This document shows positions 21,552 through 32,258 of a DNA stretch of 64,000 nt, piece after piece. The stretch is taken from contig NW_018343990.1 of assembly GCF_002099425.1 (NCBI RefSeq), positions 1,054,001 to 1,118,000 on the forward strand, read 5' to 3'. Origin of the DNA: Phascolarctos cinereus. Its lineage: Eukaryota > Chordata > Mammalia > Diprotodontia > Phascolarctidae. The position numbers and the translations under genes are program-made. Below the pieces are notes generated by a model. It had not been told where the DNA came from. It searched no databases and worked only from the letters and a program-made list of their open reading frames with translations. How positions within the stretch are numbered: the first letter of the stretch is position 1; each line of letters opens with the position of its first letter.

Positions 21552-21649
21552 CTGAATAGACAAAGAATTATACTTCCAGTTGTCAGAGCAATCAGAGAGA
21601 CGCTGTATCCCAGGGTATAAATTGCCTTCACCAGGATATAAAAAGTGAT
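21552..21649 (-). CDS. VIPR2: VIPR2 exon 5: TM1
   Basis: A 98-bp exon encodes ITFYILVKAIYTLGYSVSLI then ALTTGSIILCLF plus the first two bases of arginine. The acceptor is ttcttag and the donor gtaagg. It starts in phase 0. This is TM1 of VPAC2: the first nineteen residues equal human VIPR2 as I recall it, followed by IALTTG for human MSLATG. Going up the chromosome, the preceding exon (NISKNCTSDGW... type, end of the hormone-binding ectodomain) could not be found anywhere to 64000. Similar repeat-derived blocks lie on both sides of this exon (20238-20480 and 22045-22290). Confidence 0.98.
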
Positions 21650-21782
21650 CTAAGAAGAGAAAAATTATTAATAAATTCTTAGTGAGAAACATAAAGAATA
21701 AGACTCCTGGGGTCAGTCTTTCTCTTAGTTGTCAAACATGAATGTAGGCCCACAGAACAATCAGCACTGTTGCACCAGAGTA

Positions 21783-21992
21783 AAGAGGTTTTGTTCAGTC
21801 GTCCCCACTTGTTGCTGTATGAGGTTTCCTTGGCAAAGATACTGGAATGGTTTCTCTAGTGGATTAAGACAAGCAGAGGCTAAGTGACGTGCCCAGGGTC
21901 ACATAAGTAGTGAGTGTCTGAGGTCATCTTTGAACTCAGATCTTCCTGACTCCAGGACCAGTGCCATACCCACTGAACCACCTAGCTTCCTC
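21783..21992 (-). repeat. SINE with RTE-like tail
   Basis: Reverse strand. The tail side reads gaggtttccttggcaaagat and actggaatggtttctc, followed by tgcccagggtcacataagta and ending near gaaccacctagcttcctc. It begins about 130 bp upstream of exon 5 in the gene. Confidence 0.82.
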
Positions 21993-22044
21993 CAGAGGGA
22001 GAAGGGGGGTTATGTTGAATTAGCACATGGCTGCCTTAAAAGAA

Positions 22045-22290
22045 AGCAGTATGATAAGAGTAGAAACAGTGCTGGATTGGCAACAGAGGTTTGAATTAGG
22101 AAATTAATTTCACCTCCCTGAGACTCATCAGGGAAATAAATTACCTCAGTTTCCTCATCTGCAAAATGAGGTTGTATTAGATGACCTCTAAGGGTCTTTT
22201 CAGATTTAAATCTATGAGTCTTGGATTTTGAAAATGTGTGCTTTTTGTCACAAGGATCGTCTTGTTGAGAAAATGAAGATGGCTAAACAC
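22045..22290 (+). repeat. Local repeat copy B (SINE plus 3' flank)
   Basis: It shares with copy A the odd SINE middle (ttaatttcacctccctgaga, taaattacctcag) and a non-SINE flank: ttgaaaatgtgtg, gtcacaaggatcgtc, gagaaaatgaagatggct. It lies on the other side of exon 5 in the same orientation. Confidence 0.65.
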
Positions 22291-22371
22291 CACGTTCAAA
22301 TCTGAGCTCTTCAACTTACCAGGGAGAATCATGTTGACACTAACTTATCCCCTCTCTTTCAAATGAGCATG

Positions 22372-22555
22372 GAGTTTGGAGGTCATTCAGTCTCAACTCC
22401 CTCATGTCAGAAATGAGGAAACAGAGACCCCGAGAGGTGAAGTGATGTATTCCCAAGTCGAAGGTCTCACAGGAAGTCAGAGCGAGGGTTTAAATCCAAA
22501 TAGGTCCTGTAGCTCCAAACCTAGTGCTCTTTCCACTAAATCACAAATTCCTTTC
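22372..22555 (-). repeat. MIR-type SINE
   Basis: ggaggtcattcagtctcaac, agaaatgaggaaacagagac and agtgctctttccactaaatc, reverse strand. Confidence 0.75.
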
Positions 22556-22623
22556 TTTGGCCTTTGAGATTTATTTCCATCATCTGGTTGCATAGCCCTT
22601 AGCTCTTCTCTGTGTCACACTGT

Positions 22624-22883
22624 GAGGCAGCTAGGTGGTGCAGCAGACAGAGTTATGGGCTTGCAGTCAGGAAGAGCTGAGTTCAAATTCAGCCTCAGAC
22701 ACTTCCTAGCTGTGTGACCTTGGGTAAATCACTTAACCTTGTTTGCCTCATTTTCTTCATCTGTAAAATGTGCCAGAGAAGGAAATGGCAAACCATTCCC
22801 GTATCTTTGCCAAGGAAACCCCCAAAAAATGGGTCACAAAGAGTCAGAAACAACTGAAAAGTGACTAAACAACAACAGTAATG
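22624..22883 (+). repeat. tRNA-derived SINE with RTE-like tail, full length
   Basis: Head gaggcagctaggtggtgcag, CORE ctagctgtgtgaccttgggt, then gagaaggaaatggcaaacca, tatctttgccaaggaaaccc, cacaaagagtcagaaacaac and an acaac tail. The 3' end resembles the RTE/BovB 3' terminus (agagtcggacacgactga type). Confidence 0.88.
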
Positions 22884-23284
22884 TCAGACTGTAAGGTATC
22901 CTGTCATTGTTGCTACCATTCTTATTTCCCATAATTCTTTTCTAGTGATCTTCCACTGTAACCAAGCTAACTTGCTTGTCATCCTTGGTCTCCCGATCTT
23001 TGCAGGTGCTATTTCCTCCACTTGGGATACAATTCCATATCCTTTCCAGTAATCTATACCCTTCACTGCTATTACATCTAAGTCCAAAATTCATCCCTTT
23101 TACTAAATCTTCGATCATTGATTCCATTTAATTGTATGGGTTTGTTTCTTCCCTCATCACATCCATACTTAGAATGTGCTATGTTATTAATTATTGGTTA
23201 TTAAGATGTAGCTGTGCAAGTATTTCCCATAGGTGTTCAGCTGTTTGGTGTTGCTTTTCTGTCTTCCTTGCTAGATGGATAGCA

Positions 23285-23400
23285 TTTATAGGGTAGAGAT
23301 CATGTCTTCTGTTTTCCCATTTATTCCTACAGAGCCAGGTGCACACATAGCTGTGCAGTACACACAGTAGGTGCTGAGACTACTTGTGCTCATAAGTTGA
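23285..23400 (+). repeat. L2 LINE 3' end
   Basis: agggtagagatcatgtcttc, gagccaggtgcacacatagc and acagtaggtgctgagac are in L2 order. Confidence 0.55.
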
Positions 23401-23615
23401 TTTGACACCATTGCCTATTCAGAGCAAATGTGGAGAAAGCTGTTTTACTTCAATAAATTTTAAAGCTAGACTGAGAAACGGCCTGATTGAAGAACTCTTT
23501 AAGCATACTTCTATTGAGCATCCGTGGTAGTATTTTTTAAAACACACAAGCACCAGCAGAATCCCTGAATGTGTCATAGTAAAGAAGACAAACCTGTGGT
23601 GGAAGCTGTTCGCAG

Positions 23616-23617
<2 letters not shown>

Positions 23618-23651
<34 letters not shown>
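23618..23651 (+). repeat. (TG)n microsatellite
   Basis: An uninterrupted TG run of about 17 units. Confidence 0.95.
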
Positions 23652-23652
<1 letters not shown>

Positions 23653-23964
23653 GGGTTCCATTTGGGAAAGAGAATGGAATAACTCTTCTGAGTCCAAGAT
23701 GCAGGATGCATTGGGCATCTCAGTTGGGTTTTCTTTGATCTTATTACTTTAAACATCACTTGGCCTTGCATAGAAAACTTAACTTTCTTCATAGTTGATA
23801 TCATATGATAATGAAGACATAAAGAAAAGCAAGCAATGCATGTCTACATTATATCAAACATCCAGCCAAAGACTTTAAAATCTATATATCTGTATGCATT
23901 AGCACCGAATTTTCGGATTTTTGGCTGAAATGTTTAGCTTCGATTGGGATGTCTGTCATCATTC

Positions 23965-24840
23965 ATTCATTCATTCAACAATCAACATTCATTTGTTAAG
24001 CTACTACTTTGCATCAGTTGTGTACTAGATGCTGAGGACATAAATATAAAAATGATATATTCCTTTCCCTTAAGGAGCTTACATTCTAAAGGAGGAGATA
24101 CAACACATGCATATGTAACAGGGGGTAAACAACAGACCCTCCTGGCCCCCTTAGGATGGAACATAGCTCATGGAATGTTGACCCTGTACCTTGGTTACTT
24201 CTGGGGAAACATGGCTCAGTACTGAAAGGACATGACACTTTGGCTTATGTAACAGGGCTGGGAGATGACCATGGAACTATCCAGAGTTTGGAACTTGCTA
24301 GTGTGAAATCCTTTCATCATCAAGTCACATTTTCTTGGAAGTAACAAGGATGCTGGGTCAGCACAACAAGGGGAATACTCTATCCAATCAAAGTAGACCA
24401 GGGGGCTTGCTATTTGCAGATCATTAATGCTCAGATAGATAAATGCAAAGTATATGCAAAATAATACAAAGTAATTTCAAGAGGCTAAGGACCTTAATAA
24501 CGGAGAAAGAATGGTCTCACACACTGTAGGAGATAGTATCTGGCCTATATATTAAAGGAAATAGGAATTTAAAGAGTAGAAGTGAAGAGGGAGTGGATTA
24601 CAGATACGCAGGGTCACAGGGGGTGGAAGTAACATTTGTGTAAAGACACAGAGGTGGGAGATGGAATGTCATGTGCAGAGAGGGTGTAGCAAAGAAGTCT
24701 GATGGAAAGAGAGAATGCACAAATTCTCTACAGGCATAAGCGTGGGTGCTACAAGTTCCATGGAAGACAAGTAGGACAAGGGATATCTAGAGTGAAATGA
24801 AATGGCTGGATTAGCTGATCTCAGGACTCAGTTTAATTTT
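23965..24840 (+). repeat. Old interspersed repeat (class not settled), two pieces
   Basis: 23965-24115 starts with attcattcattcattcaac and continues with gctgaggacataaatataaa and ttaaggagcttacattctaa. A second part (24500-24840) carries agatggaatgtcatgtgcag and later words of the same family. Other copies lie at 34575-34720, 35760-35990, 38640-39115, 40440-40600 and 56895-57000. Confidence 0.5.
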
Positions 24841-25699
24841 GTAGCTGGGATTTTGGCAAGATGAAAATGAATGCTATATGAAACAAAACATTCTACAAAT
24901 GCAATATAATAAGTGCACTCAAGTTAAAAGTCTAAGGAAAATAAATTGCCTTGTGTTAGCAGCCAGATCTGAAGTGGACTTGATACAAATGGCACAGGGC
25001 CCAGTTTACAGCAGGATGAGGGACTACATAGGTCTGGAATATTCCAAGTGCTGACATTGAGAACCTTGCACTAATGTAGATGTCTGGACACATCTCTTCT
25101 CACCTCTCCCCTGCTTTATGCTGGTATGGACCTAGCTTTAATACAATACTCAAGACTTGGGCAAGACTAGATCTATATTTTGGTCCAGTATAGCCTTGTC
25201 CAGACTTATCTCCAACTCAGAGAAATCCTAGTTGGCCATTGAGGGTCCATCTATTGAAACCTACTCAGGCACATTTGTTCAGTTAGTTCTATTTAAATCA
25301 TTTCTGCAGCAGTATAAAATATGTGTATCATGATATAATTATAGAAGGTGAACAGAAATTATGTTTGGATGGAAGTAAGTTCTTCTCTGTACGCTTTCTT
25401 TCATCTTCACAAGCTCACATCTTATTCAGCAACCCTGAGCAGGGACTTGCAAATCTAAGGAAAGGTAGATAGTTTTCTTCTTACCTATCCTCAGAGGTAT
25501 AGTAGGCTAGACACAGTAATGGGAGGAAAGAAAGGGGACTGTGTACTTCAAGGGAATTTCTTTGGGGCTGTGCGCTTTCTTGGAAAATCTGGGTAGGCAG
25601 ATACTGAGGAAAAGAAGTCTGACCTAGCAGAGCCTAAAGAACCAGGACCTTTTGTATCATCATTGTCATCATCATTACCAGTAACAAACATTTATATAG

Positions 25700-25990
25700 C
25701 ACCTATTATGTTCCAGATTCTGTGCTGAACACTTTATAAACATTATCTCATATGATCCTCACAACATCCCTATGAGGAAAATGCTGTTATTATCCTCATT
25801 TTACAGATGAGGAAACTGAGGCAAAGAGAGGTTAAAAATCTGTGTGCAGAATCACACAGCCAGTTAAGTGTCTAAGGCTGGACTTGAACTCCAGTTTTGG
25901 CATGCTGTCCACTGTGCCACTTAACCTCTCTGGACCTCAGTTCTCTCACCTGGAAAATGAGAAGGTTGAGCTCATCAACCACCAGAATCC
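25700..25990 (-). repeat. MIR-type SINE, abutted by an opposite-strand fragment
   Basis: Reverse-strand copy 25700-25920 (tatgatcctcacaacatccc, ttttacagatgaggaaactg, acacagccagttaagtgtct). A + strand piece follows at 25921-25990 (ttaacctctctggacctcag, aaaatgagaaggttgagct). Confidence 0.8.
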
Positions 25991-26469
25991 TTTTTGTCCT
26001 TGCGCTGAAAGAATTATGACATCGTAAGTACCTAAATTCTTATCAGGCAAAGCCTTGGGTGTTGGATTCACTGTGGAAATGTCTGGCTCTCACTAGCCAC
26101 TTTTTGGCTTTCTATCATGGCCAGAGTACTCCACAAAAATCACTGGACATGAAAAGGGACATGGAATGTGATCCTAATGAGTATGCAGAAAAAACTACTG
26201 AGATCAACCAAGTAAGCAACAAAGCCTTATTCTGCCCTTACTACATTATGCTAGGCACAGATGTACTGTGACACTGAGAGATAAAGAGGCAACTATTGAG
26301 CACCTATTATTCCTTTCTTGTAAAAGCTATGAGTCTACTAGGTCTGCTTAATGGAGAGAAGAGAATAGGGAGGTCCCTAAAGAAGACCTTCCTAACTGAG
26401 GGAATGAGAAACAGATGAGTGCTAGACCTCAATAATAAAATGGTGTGTATAGAAACTTTTGGGGAGACA

Positions 26470-26716
26470 CTGAAGTTAGGTGGAGCACTTGGCCTGGAGT
26501 GTGAAAGACTCCTCCTAGGTTCAAATCTGGCCTCAGACACTCATGAGCTGGGTGACTCTGGGCAAATCACGTCACCCTGTTTGCCTCAGTTCCCCCTCTG
26601 TAAAATGAGCTGGTGAAGGAAATGGCAAACCACTCCAGTATCTTTGTCCAAAAAACCCCAAATGGGGTACAAAGAGTCAGGCATGGCTGAAACAACATGA
26701 CAACAAGAGCAACAGC
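26470..26716 (+). repeat. SINE with RTE-like tail
   Basis: gcacttggcctggagtgtga, ctggcctcagacactcatga, gaaatggcaaaccactccag, aaaccccaaatggggtacaa and gtcaggcatggctgaaacaa. Confidence 0.85.
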
Positions 26717-26789
26717 AGTGCATGAGGAAAGAACCAGGAAAGGTATCTAGGAAGGAAGCTCCGTAAAACAGATCCAATCCTCTTAACAT

Positions 26790-26895
26790 TTCTGTGAATT
26801 AAAGTCAGAGAATATAAGAACTAGAACTGAGCTCAGAAATGATCTAGTCCAACCCTAGTATTTTCCAGGTGAGGAAACCAAGTTACAGAGAGGTG
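26790..26895 (-). repeat. MIR-type SINE fragment
   Basis: gatctagtccaaccctagta and caggtgaggaaaccaagtta. Confidence 0.6.
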
Positions 26896-27454
26896 AGATT
26901 GTAGAGCAGGATACTGGGGGACCTGGGGAAGTGTGTGTTAATCCCCCCCCCCAGAGCACTGGGGATTGTTCTGAGCAGATGAAGTTAGGGTTCAGACCTG
27001 GAAGCAGTTTGGGTTAACATTTTCCCTGGGGGGGGGTCAAGTTGGGACTCATATGAGGACCCTTCATGCAAGAAAAGTATAATGGTGGTTTTTAGGACTT
27101 TAGTGGAAAGCTCCTGAGACCTCCCGGAACTTGCTTGTGGACTGATTTTTCTCTCTTTGCCAGCAGTTCTTACTGGCTTTTATCTTTGTGAACTTCTTGG
27201 AATGTGATTTTAGTAAAAGGGCTATTTGATTAAGTCCTTGGGCTCTAAGTGATGCATTAGGCCTGATGTGGGCTCCAGATTGCTTTGATAATAAGTGGCA
27301 GTTAGGATATGCACTGCCGCTGCCTTTGCTTTCAGCCACCTAACTTCAAAATCTCATAGGCCTCAGTGCCTTCAGATAACATTTGGATCTAGCCCAATTT
27401 GGTCACAGCAAGACCTGCATTATAGAAACCCATGCATCTCCTCCATTTTGTCAC

Positions 27455-27790
27455 AGAATTGCAGAGCTTTACTGAGTGGGAAGGGACCTCAGTGGCCATC
27501 TAGTTCAACCAATTCCAGGAGAGAAATACCCACTAGAACATACCTGATAAGTGGTAGGCCTCTGCTTGAAAATCATGGCCACCCATTCCACTTTGGGCGG
27601 CTCTAAATGGGAGATGTCCTCCTTGACATCAGGCCTGAATTTGCTTCTTAGTAATTTCTACATTCCCCCTCCAAGTGACAGCCCGTCAGATACCTGAAGG
27701 TCATTATTACATCATCCCTTTTGATTCTTCTTTTCTCCAGGCTAAACATACCCAATTCCTTCAACCTATTTTCACATAACATGGACTTGT
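27455..27790 (-). repeat. L3/CR1 LINE 3' region
   Basis: Words in the order of the reverse strand of the mammalian L3 3' end: gggaagggacctcagtggcc, acatacctgataagtggtag, cctctgcttgaaaatcatgg, cattccactttgggcggctc, tgacatcaggcctgaatttg, tctccaggctaaacataccc and aattccttcaacctattttc. Confidence 0.8.
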
Positions 27791-28132
27791 GAGTAGTATG
27801 AGCTGTCCCACTGGGGAACCAACTGGCCAGTTCCAGTTGGGCCACTCAGCAACTTCTTCCTCTTCTCTTTCCTCTCCCTTCTTCCTTCTTTTCCTTCTGT
27901 CCATGTATGGAAAGAACCTGGGATTTTGGATTTCTCTAGCATGGGGAATTCCTCATATGGGAACTCATTCCATCTACGATAATCTATCTGACCCACATAG
28001 ATCTTGAGTCAGTAGAGGTTAAGGGACATGAAGTCACATAACTAGTGTCAGCGGCTGAATATGAATACAGGTTAAATCTGGCATCACATTCATTGTGCCC
28101 TTCTAATATGCACCTCATATGTGCTTTAACAG

Positions 28133-28372
28133 GGCAGCTAGGTGGCACAGTGATAGAGTGACAGACCTGGAGTCAGGAAGACTCAGTCTCCTGAGTTCTA
28201 ATATGTCCTCAGACACTTATAAGCTGTGTGACCCTGGACAAGCCACTTAACTCTGTTTGCCCCAGTTGCATCTGTAAAATGAGCTGGAGAAAGAAATGGC
28301 AAACCACTCTAGTATCTTTGCTGAGAAAACTCCATATGGGGTCACAAAGAGTTGGGCACGACTAAAACAACA
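28133..28372 (+). repeat. SINE with RTE-like tail, full length
   Basis: agggcagctaggtggcacag, acctggagtcaggaagactc, gagaaagaaatggcaaacca, ctccatatggggtcacaaag and agttgggcacgactaaaaca. Confidence 0.9.
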
Positions 28373-28412
28373 AATGTTCTTCAATAAATAGTTAGCAAAA
28401 TGAATTGAATCA

Positions 28413-28472
28413 GGATCTCTCTGTCTCTTTCTGTCTCTGTCTCTCTCTTTCTCCCCCTCCCTTCCCTTCCCT
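28413..28472 (+). repeat. CT-rich low-complexity tract
   Basis: ctctctgtctctttctgtct grading into cccctcccttcccttccc. Confidence 0.85.
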
Positions 28473-28865
28473 AAACCACCCCTGAAAGCACAGAGATCTA
28501 CTTGACTCTTAGACAGATATTCAAAAGGCAGTCATTGGGAATAATATTCATCTGCTGATTTCCTTCAGTGCTTTGATGTGATGATCTCTTCCAGCAGGAA
28601 GGGGAAAAACAGAAATCATTACAGTTATTGTTGATCTTAAGTATTCATAACAGCTCTGATCATTACCATAGTATTATGAAGAGAGTAATTTCTGACTTCA
28701 AAGGAGAAGCAAGCATGCTGTGGGATTGTCTGCATTTGGTCAAAGCAACCAAGCAGCTGCAACCTTAGAGGAAGTCTGGGTTATTCCAGAAGTTAATTCT
28801 GGCATTGAGTTTTGAATAGGAAAGTTCACGACTTTAGTTCTTGAATTGAAGGTATAATGACAGTA

Positions 28866-29340
28866 TTATCTCCATAATGATAACGATAATGATACCAGAC
28901 ATTTAACACTTGCAAAGTGCTTTACATTCTCATACATTAAAACATTTTGATAGATGGATATTTTAGGTAGTTCGTGGCTTAGTCATTTAGTCATGTCTGC
29001 CTCTTTGTGACCCCATGGACCATACTGTCAATGAGGTTTTCTTGCCAAAGATACTGCAGTGGTTTGCCATTTCTTTCTCCGGTGGATTAAGGCAAATTGA
29101 GATTAAGTGACTTGCCCAAAGCTCGTAAGTGTCTGAGGCCGTATTTGAACTCAGGTCGTCCTGATGCCAGACCCAAAACTCTGTTGGGAGAGACATCTAG
29201 CTGCTTACTTTAGGTATTACCATCCCCATTTTACAGATTAGAAAACTGAAATCCAGAAAAGTTAAGTGACTTGTTAAATGATGCAGCTAGTAAGGATTTG
29301 AACTCACATCTGTCTTGACTCTGAAGTCAATAATACCTTT
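28866..29340 (-). repeat. MIR-type SINE split by a RTE-tailed SINE
   Basis: The right part (29217-29340: accatccccattttacagat, gtgacttgttaaatgatgca) and the left part (28866-28961: cacttgcaaagtgctttaca) belong to one reverse-strand SINE. They are separated by a younger insertion. Confidence 0.75.
28962..29216 (-). repeat. Inserted SINE with RTE-like tail and 8-bp target duplication
   Basis: tttaggta occurs at 28962-28969 and again at 29209-29216. Between them is a reverse-strand SINE: ttgtgaccccatggaccata, gtggtttgccatttctttct, gtgacttgcccaaagctcgt and agagacatctagctgc. Confidence 0.85.
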
Positions 29341-29399
29341 TCCTTTGTGACTAAAATCAATTTTATTTATTTACTTACTTAATTATGTGATTGGAGCTG

Positions 29400-29510
29400 A
29401 CTTCAATATTTTTAAAAATTAATTAATTAATTTTTAGTTTTCAACATTTACTTCCACGAGATTTTGAGTTCCAAGTTTTCTCCCCATCTCATTTCTTCCG
29501 CCCGCCAAAA
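29400..29510 (-). repeat. L1 3' tail fragment
   Basis: attaattaattaatttttag, ttttcaacatttacttccac and gagattttgagttccaag are the reverse strand of the marsupial L1 3' end. The same words occur at 54425-54500. Confidence 0.6.
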
Positions 29511-29570
29511 TTAATTTTATTGATGTTACCTTTTGTATTTATATCACAGTTATTTCTAGAAATACCACCT

Positions 29571-29847
29571 CCTGCTGGGCATGTTGGTATGTACTTATAC
29601 CCCCTGCTACCAGGAGGCTGAGGCAGGTAGATTGTTTGAATTTGGGAATTCTGAAGTACCAAGTAAATCCTGCACCAATATTGTAAAATTGTGGGAGCCA
29701 GGACCATCAGGCTGTGTAACAAGGGGTAAGCCAGCTCCCAGCCATACCAGAGCAGGTCAGAACTTCCATGCAGATTAGCAACAACGGGGTTAGGCTATGA
29801 GGGGCTGCTTGCTTTCAGCCTGAGTGAGATGAGAAGGCCCAGAAGAA

Positions 29848-29878
<31 letters not shown>

Positions 29879-29908
29879 CAGACAGAGACAGAGATAGAGA
29901 GACAGAGA
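29571..29908 (+). ncRNA. 7SL (SRP) RNA-derived retrocopy
   Basis: The body follows 7SL RNA from 5' to 3'. The Alu-domain side has gctgggcatgttggtatgta, ggaggctgaggcagg and attgtttgaatttgggaatt. The S-domain side has ggaccatcaggctgtgtaac, aaggggtaagccagc, gagcaggtcagaacttccat, and the 3' Alu part has ttcagcctgagtgag. An AG/CAGA-rich tail (about 29840-29908) follows. A 13-bp direct repeat flanks it (29558-29570 and 29909-29921, agaaatac then c or t then acct; 12 of 13 equal), as expected from L1-driven retroposition. Both Alu and S domains are present, so this is a whole-length copy, not an Alu-like dimer. It is diverged and surely not a working SRP RNA. It could be a pseudogene or a member of a 7SL SINE family. 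Confidence 0.8.
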
Positions 29909-30130
29909 AGAAATACTACCTTTTACCTGTGACCCTACCTCCTTTACCAAATTGAACCTGATTTGTAAATAAGAAAAACAGGTTAGCAAAACCAACTGAT
30001 ACCAGTCTTATAATACACACCATTCTGCCTTACTAGTCTCCCATATCTCTATCAAGGGGAGGAAAGTCTATTTCATTATTTTTTTCAGGTACCATTGCTG
30101 CTTTTAGTGACCTTTTTTATGCTGTTGTAA

Positions 30131-30164
30131 ATACATACATACATATATATATGTATGTATGTAT
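30131..30164. repeat. 34-bp perfect palindrome of TA/CATA units
   Basis: The sequence runs from atacatacatacat through a TA centre to atgtatgtatgtat and equals its own reverse complement. More gtat units follow to about 30172. Confidence 0.93.
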
Positions 30165-31298
30165 GTATGTATATTTCTTAGTATCTATTTGTACTAATCT
30201 TCCCAAGTTTTTCTGAATTCTTCATATTTCTTCCTGAACAATAAGAAAAATAATAAAAATATTGTATAACATCCACAAGTAATAATTGATTCAGCCATTT
30301 CCTTTGCTGAGATGTTGGCAATGTTGAATACAGACAAGCTAGATATGTTACATCTCACCTTGTTTTCTTACGGAGTGGAAGCAGAATATCCCAAAATCCA
30401 GGGCCATCTAATGACCAGCAACAGAAGCAATATGCTACAGTCAGGAAGAAATGGCAGGATTCTGGACCACGTCCAGGACCCAAGCCTTACAGGCCAGAAT
30501 TGGCCCCAGTGTATCAGAGAAGCTCAATCATCTTGTTCGAAGTGATTCCCTTCTCTGTGCTTCGATGATGACTTCTTTAAGGTCGAAATGGGCCTTTCAA
30601 ACAAATGATGTAATTATTCTGAAAAGAACCAGGTTTGTCACTTCCAAGATCAAGTTATGTTACAATTTGACTGCAAGCAGGAAGTGGATGAAATGTTAGT
30701 TCCAAAAATTCCCCGTTGAGTCCTTTATTCTCAGTCCTCCCATTTATTTTCTGTGCTGATGATTCTCTTGTTGGCTGAGGCCCTGTTAAACATCTTTCGC
30801 TGTTCTCTACACTCAAATGACTCCATCAATTACTGTTTCTTGTACATCTTAGGTTTATATGCACTTCGGTGGAGTAGGACCCAGGTGCAAGCTATTGAGG
30901 ATGATGGTGGAGGCAGCAACTTTCCATCATGTAGAAGGAACTGAGACAAATATTTTAGTGGACAAGAGACATTTTGCTAGCCAGGACACAGTCCATTAAT
31001 AAAACAGTGTATAAACTCTATTTAAAGCCAAATTCCCTCTTCCTATCCTAAGCCAGTCTTCTCACTGTTTCTTAGGTGTATCTATCATCTAAGGGTGTGA
31101 TCTCTGGCCTCAATAAGATTACATTCTATTCTTCCTTATCTCTAGGAATCTGGTTTCTTTCCTTCAAAATTGAACCATGTCTTCCATAGTGTGATCACCT
31201 TAGATGGACATCTTCTATTCCTCCTCCAATTACCTAGACCACTCTATCTTGTAGATATCATAGGATGATGGGTAAAGAGCTATTAGAAGGGATGTATT

Positions 31299-31336
31299 CT
31301 TTCTTTCTTTCTTCTTCTTCTTCTTTTTTTTTTTTG
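31299..31336 (+). repeat. CTTT/CTT-rich tract
   Basis: A pyrimidine run leading into the T-rich end of the adjacent reverse-strand SINE. It is probably its expanded tail. Confidence 0.8.
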
Positions 31337-31337
31337 C

Positions 31338-31470
31338 TTTTTTTTGGTGAGGCAATCGGGGTTAAGTGACTTGCCCAGGGTCACACAGCTAGTAAGTTTC
31401 AAGTGTCTGAGGCTGGATTTGAACTCAGGTCCTCCTAACTCCAGGGCCGGAGCTCTATCCACTGCCCCAG
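31338..31470 (-). repeat. CORE-SINE, short type
   Basis: gaggcaatcggggttaagtg, acttgcccagggtcacacag, tgaactcaggtcctcctaac and agctctatccactgcccc, reverse strand and close to consensus. Confidence 0.9.
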
Positions 31471-31861
31471 GATGTATTATTTCAATAACTCTTTGGCATA
31501 ACAAGAAATTACTCTCAAAGTTTGTGCTGAATTTAATGTTCAGTTTTGACCCACTTAAGATCCTAACTGTATTGTATTGTATCCTACCCGTATAGAAAAT
31601 ATTTTCTTTTTAAGACTACCTAGACAGGATTTTATTTTCCTTGAAAAAACAAAGAAGAATCAAAAATCAGGTAGAACTCACTAGTTTCTATTTTACTTCA
31701 TTGACTGATTGAATGATCCATTCACTAACAGGATGGTCCTGAGGAAAGTGCTTTGTATACCTTAAAGGGCCATATAAGTGAGTTACCATCAATAATTCAT
31801 TCATTCATTTATTTATCCTTTGTTCAGTGCCATATATATATCAAGCATTTAATCTCTGTTC

Positions 31862-32075
31862 AGAGAATCAAAGATTCCTATATTGAGAGTTAGAAGGGAA
31901 TTTAGAAATCACCTAGTTCAACCCCTTCATTTTATATATGAGAAAACCAAGGCTGAGGAGGGGTAGGAGTGTTGAATGACTTGCTCATGGTTGCTCAGCC
32001 AGTAAATGTCAAAGGCAGGATTTGAACCCAAGTTTTCCTAATTCCAGGTCCAGTCCTTTAACCACCATGCCACAT
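31862..32075 (-). repeat. MIR-type SINE
   Basis: aaatcacctagttcaacccc, tatgagaaaaccaaggctga and atttgaacccaagttttcct. Confidence 0.75.
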
Positions 32076-32198
32076 ACTGAATTGAATGGAATGCATTCAC
32101 TCAAGCATTGCTTTAGTGAGTATTATGTATAAGTTGCTTTCAGCAATGTGGTATGGCCCATTCTTTCATTAAACTTTCTTTTCTCAAAGTAACCCTTT

Positions 32199-32203
<5 letters not shown>

Positions 32204-32257
<54 letters not shown>

Positions 32258-32258
32258 C
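32204..32258 (+). repeat. (CT)n microsatellite
   Basis: An uninterrupted CT run of about 27 units. A TA/CA-rich stretch follows to about 32330. Confidence 0.95.

Noticed and set aside
25470-25560. Possible VIPR2 exon 4 end (gaggatag then gtaaga on the minus strand)
   Set aside because: The upstream frame lacks the DACGYSDPED and CTSDGW signatures and the phase is wrong for exon 5.
27455-27790. Possible exon because of a gtatgt donor-like site near 27540
   Set aside because: The whole stretch reads as L3/CR1 LINE.
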